Shown in pieces: positions 61,916 to 64,000 of a DNA stretch of 64,000 nt. Under the pieces are notes generated by a model. That model was not told the origin of the DNA, did not search any database, and worked only from the letters and a program-made list of their open reading frames with translations. A program made the translations under genes and the position numbers. Position 1 is the stretch's first letter; each line of letters opens with the position of its first letter. The DNA is from Berkiella sp050247135 (GTDB lineage Bacteria; Pseudomonadota; Gammaproteobacteria; Berkiellales; Berkiellaceae), in the NCBI GenBank assembly GCA_050247135.1, contig JBFWUT010000010.1, positions 15,209 through 79,208 of the forward strand, read 5' to 3'.

Positions 61916-61940
61916 AAGGGACCATTGCTGGTCCTTTTTT
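61916..61940 (+). terminator. Rho-independent terminator of tRNA-Asn
   Basis: GGACCA-TTGC-TGGTCC stem (extended by A-T and a G·T pair) followed by six Ts, nine nt after the tRNA. Confidence 0.88.
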
Positions 61941-62005
61941 ATTTCAAGTGTTCACGGGACACTCCTGGGGCACTTAACGACAATCAAGCACAAAAGGTAG
62001 CCTCT

Positions 62006-63700
62006 CTAATCCGCTTGATCATCCAATTTTCCTTCACTGCAAATTGCTGCCAAACAGTTAATCGAATCAGTTACTTTTTTTAATCTATCCATGGCATCCT
62101 GTTTTAATTTATCTGTCTCAAGCTCCCCTCTCCTATGAGCTCTGGTCTTACTGGATCTTGTCTTATACAAGTCGGTTAATGAGCTTATTGCTTCATCGAT
62201 ACGTTCTTTACCTATTCCTACTGTTTGCAAACATTTTTTAAGTAATTGTATGCTCCCCAGATCATTTACATGGCATTTTAGTCGGATAGCAATTTTATTA
62301 ATTGTTTGCTTGGTTAAACCTTCAATTACAATGCGAGATAAATCTTGAATAAAGCTTTGCCATTGATCGTAATTCTCACTGATCACATAATAAAAGCCAA
62401 AAAAGGTCTTATCAAAATCATCCTTGTCGGGGCGCCATAATGATTCATTCTCGGGTTGTATTTTAGTCTCCCATAAATTACGCAGTGCTTTTTTTAATTC
62501 ATTGATAGGATCAGGTTCTCCTGAAAATTTACCAAGAAAATCAGTATCAAAAGAACGCTGGGATATATCGCCTCTGGGCGCTTCGTTAAAACTTAACCAA
62601 TAGCAAAGTTCAGCATAAGGCAGATTAATAAGATAAATAGCCATCGTGTGAACTTGACCTTGATCATTGATATCATAAGTTTGTAAATGCCATCCACCTC
62701 GGCAGCTTATCTCCCTTTGAGAGATATTATACTTTTCAGGATCATTTCTGTACTTATTGAGAACTTCTGGTCTGAAAAACACAGGGCTGGTTTCATAAGG
62801 GTTAACGGAGGTTGGATCAAAATATGTAGCAAAATTTTCTTTCTGTAAAGCAACCGTTTTTGTTGCTCCACCATGCCGAAAATCTTTAATGATAAACTCA
62901 AGCGGGGGTTTTCCATTATCAGCTTCTCTTTCCTCTTTCTCTAGTTGAGCAAAATCCTTTTTTTTGTTTACTATTTGGTAACCTCGTATAAAAATACCTT
63001 CTGTAACTGAATCAAATTTATGCAACTCATTCTTATAGCAAAAATTAGGGTCCAGCGTTGATTTTGTAGTTTCCGTTACAGGTAACTTTTCCAAAATATT
63101 ATAATCAAATTGTCGATACTCAAAACATCTGATTAAGTCTGCTTTGCTAATACTTAAAAATTTATCTAAAATATTTCTTTTTATTAAAATATATGTTAAA
63201 TCATTCTTGCTGTTTAAAATGATTTGAGATTCCAAATCACCACGAGAATTAAGAGTGCAAAATGCGTCTTTGGCTTTAACCCAATGGAGCCCCAAAATAT
63301 TTGTGAACTTTTGATCCATTTCAAAATAATGTTCTTCCCCCCTAGGATGTCCTTGAAAGGTTCTTAAAAAATACAAAGGTTCTGCCTGATTTAATGGAGC
63401 CTGGCGTGTTGAAAGAGGAGTGTCTATTTTTCCATCGTTATATAAGATCCAACCTTCTGCTGAAGAATACTCTGCGCTTAATAAGCTATCTTCAAATGCT
63501 TTGATTGACACTGATTGGGGCATAATAAAAGAATTAATTAAAATACGTCTGTTAAGGGCTTTATTATGAAGATAACAAATGACCCAATCTTCTAAATCAT
63601 CTTTAAAAAAATCCCAATCTGAAATTGGAAAGGGCCCTCCTGACGGTGTTTCCTCCAGCTTTTTTACTATTTCGAATAGCTTCGATACTATAAAATCCAT
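62006..63700 (-). CDS. Large protein of unknown function beside tRNA-Asn
   Basis: A 564-aa soluble protein with no recognised domain. The N-terminal part (SDWDFFKDDLEDWVICYLHN) is helical, the middle is mixed alpha/beta with HPRGEEHYFEMDQKFTNILG and LHWVKAKDAFCTLNSRGDLE, and the C-terminal ~130 residues are helical (LIKRNILDKF-like and LTDLYKTRSSKTRAHRRGEL). The pattern LYKTRSS...AHRRGE resembles the end of HEPN/ApeA-like helical domains, but this is only suggestive. It lies 53 nt downstream of the Fic gene on the same strand. Confidence 0.6.
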   Translation of the reverse strand: MDFIVSKLFEIVKKLEETPSGGPFPISDWDFFKDDLEDWVICYLHNKALNRRILINSFIMPQSVSIKAFEDSLLSAEYSSAEGWILYNDGKIDTPLSTRQAPLNQAEPLYFLRTFQGHPRGEEHYFEMDQKFTNILGLHWVKAKDAFCTLNSRGDLESQIILNSKNDLTYILIKRNILDKFLSISKADLIRCFEYRQFDYNILEKLPVTETTKSTLDPNFCYKNELHKFDSVTEGIFIRGYQIVNKKKDFAQLEKEEREADNGKPPLEFIIKDFRHGGATKTVALQKENFATYFDPTSVNPYETSPVFFRPEVLNKYRNDPEKYNISQREISCRGGWHLQTYDINDQGQVHTMAIYLINLPYAELCYWLSFNEAPRGDISQRSFDTDFLGKFSGEPDPINELKKALRNLWETKIQPENESLWRPDKDDFDKTFFGFYYVISENYDQWQSFIQDLSRIVIEGLTKQTINKIAIRLKCHVNDLGSIQLLKKCLQTVGIGKERIDEAISSLTDLYKTRSSKTRAHRRGELETDKLKQDAMDRLKKVTDSINCLAAICSEGKLDDQAD

Positions 63701-63753
63701 TTATTCTGTTCCTAAAATCTCTAAACTTTACATGTCCATTTTGTAGATGAATT

Positions 63754-64000
63754 TTATTTCATTTTACTTTGTATTCTTTTAGTTAAATCAGCAGGAGATC
63801 TAAAAACAAATCCTTTTCCTTCCTTTTCCTTGTCTAGAAAGTTAAACTTATCTGACAACTCCGTCAAATCTAATCGAGCAGTATCATATACTATGCCATG
63901 GCTATTTTGATGCTCAACTATCGTATAAACAAAACCAGGATGTTTCATAGCGTGCTTTATTAGCGCTAATTGTCGATAATTAAGTTTGCCTTTTAATTTT
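63754..64000 (-). CDS. Fic-family protein, C-terminal part (5' end beyond window)
   Basis: The frame is open to the right edge and encodes the last ~81 residues. KLNYRQLALIKHAMKHPG, then HQNSHGIVYDTARLDLTEL and FVFRSPADLTKRI match the winged-helix C-terminus of DUF4172/Fic proteins. The catalytic HxFx(D/E) motif should lie outside the window. Fic proteins AMPylate target proteins. An internal ATG at 63948 is probably not the true start. Confidence 0.8.
   Translation of the reverse strand, partial: KLKGKLNYRQLALIKHAMKHPGFVYTIVEHQNSHGIVYDTARLDLTELSDKFNFLDKEKEGKGFVFRSPADLTKRIQSKMK

Overview
The window is AT-rich, densely coding bacterial DNA. It looks like a chromosome segment of a gammaproteobacterium, most likely of the Legionellales (Legionella/Coxiella/Berkiella type). 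The reasons are a canonical thrS-infC-rpmI-rplT-pheS-pheT-ihfA operon, the PrkA-YeaH-SpoVR stationary-phase trio, a large NAD-dependent glutamate dehydrogenase, a class I PHA synthase, an OXA-type beta-lactamase, and several proteins of the kind such bacteria deliver into hosts (ankyrin, leucine-rich, HExxH and cysteine-protease-like proteins). No insertion sequence, prophage or CRISPR array was seen. Species-level placement is not possible by eye.

Layout. 1-9.4 kb: NAD-glutamate dehydrogenase (cut by the left edge), an M48 lipoprotein protease, ferrochelatase, an Xre/RES toxin-antitoxin pair and aminopeptidase N. 9.5-14.3 kb: prkA-yeaH-spoVR. 14.3-25.8 kb: an ankyrin protein with a GExH/GxHH (TIKI/EreA/ChaN-like) C-terminal domain, a sodium:alanine symporter, an unknown gene whose ribosome-binding site lies in a perfect hairpin, DUF2797, a REC-GGDEF diguanylate cyclase, PhaC divergent from a Tus-like protein, a rhomboid homologue with its catalytic residues replaced, an OYE-family reductase and a DMT exporter. 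26-34.8 kb is accessory: an EVE-MarR overlap, two methyltransferases, a permease-like protein, small membrane proteins, a GNAT/LRR pair, a GNAT-nucleotidyltransferase fusion and an unknown protein.

35-41.9 kb: tRNA-Pro(GGG), then the translation operon on the minus strand. PheT lacks the usual tRNA-binding OB domain, and a small aromatic-rich ORF sits between rplT and pheS. 41.9-44.3 kb: an SDR/small-membrane-protein cluster opposite a lysine-rich histone-like gene, probably a stress or envelope module. 44.4-49.6 kb: a FecR/DUF6600 protein with long glutamine-rich tandem repeats, a proline-rich secreted protein, a cysteine-protease-like protein coupled to an OXA beta-lactamase, and a truncated arylsulfatase. 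49.6-54.2 kb: an APH-like kinase, an SbmA/YddA-like ABC transporter, and a DUF486-CrcB-DUF190 fluoride-export operon. 54.3-61.9 kb: tRNA-Val(GAC), a palindromic repeat also found next to tRNA-Pro, aspS (with a non-discriminating signature), a HEANH protein, a membrane ankyrin protein, uvrB, an aspartate aminotransferase and tRNA-Asn(GTT). 62-64 kb: a 564-residue protein of unknown function and the C-terminus of a Fic-family protein, directly downstream of tRNA-Asn.

No single large new system stands out. The most notable signals are several host-interaction candidates, the altered PheT, the inactive-looking rhomboid, two RNA-level control candidates and the tRNA-flanking palindromic repeat family.
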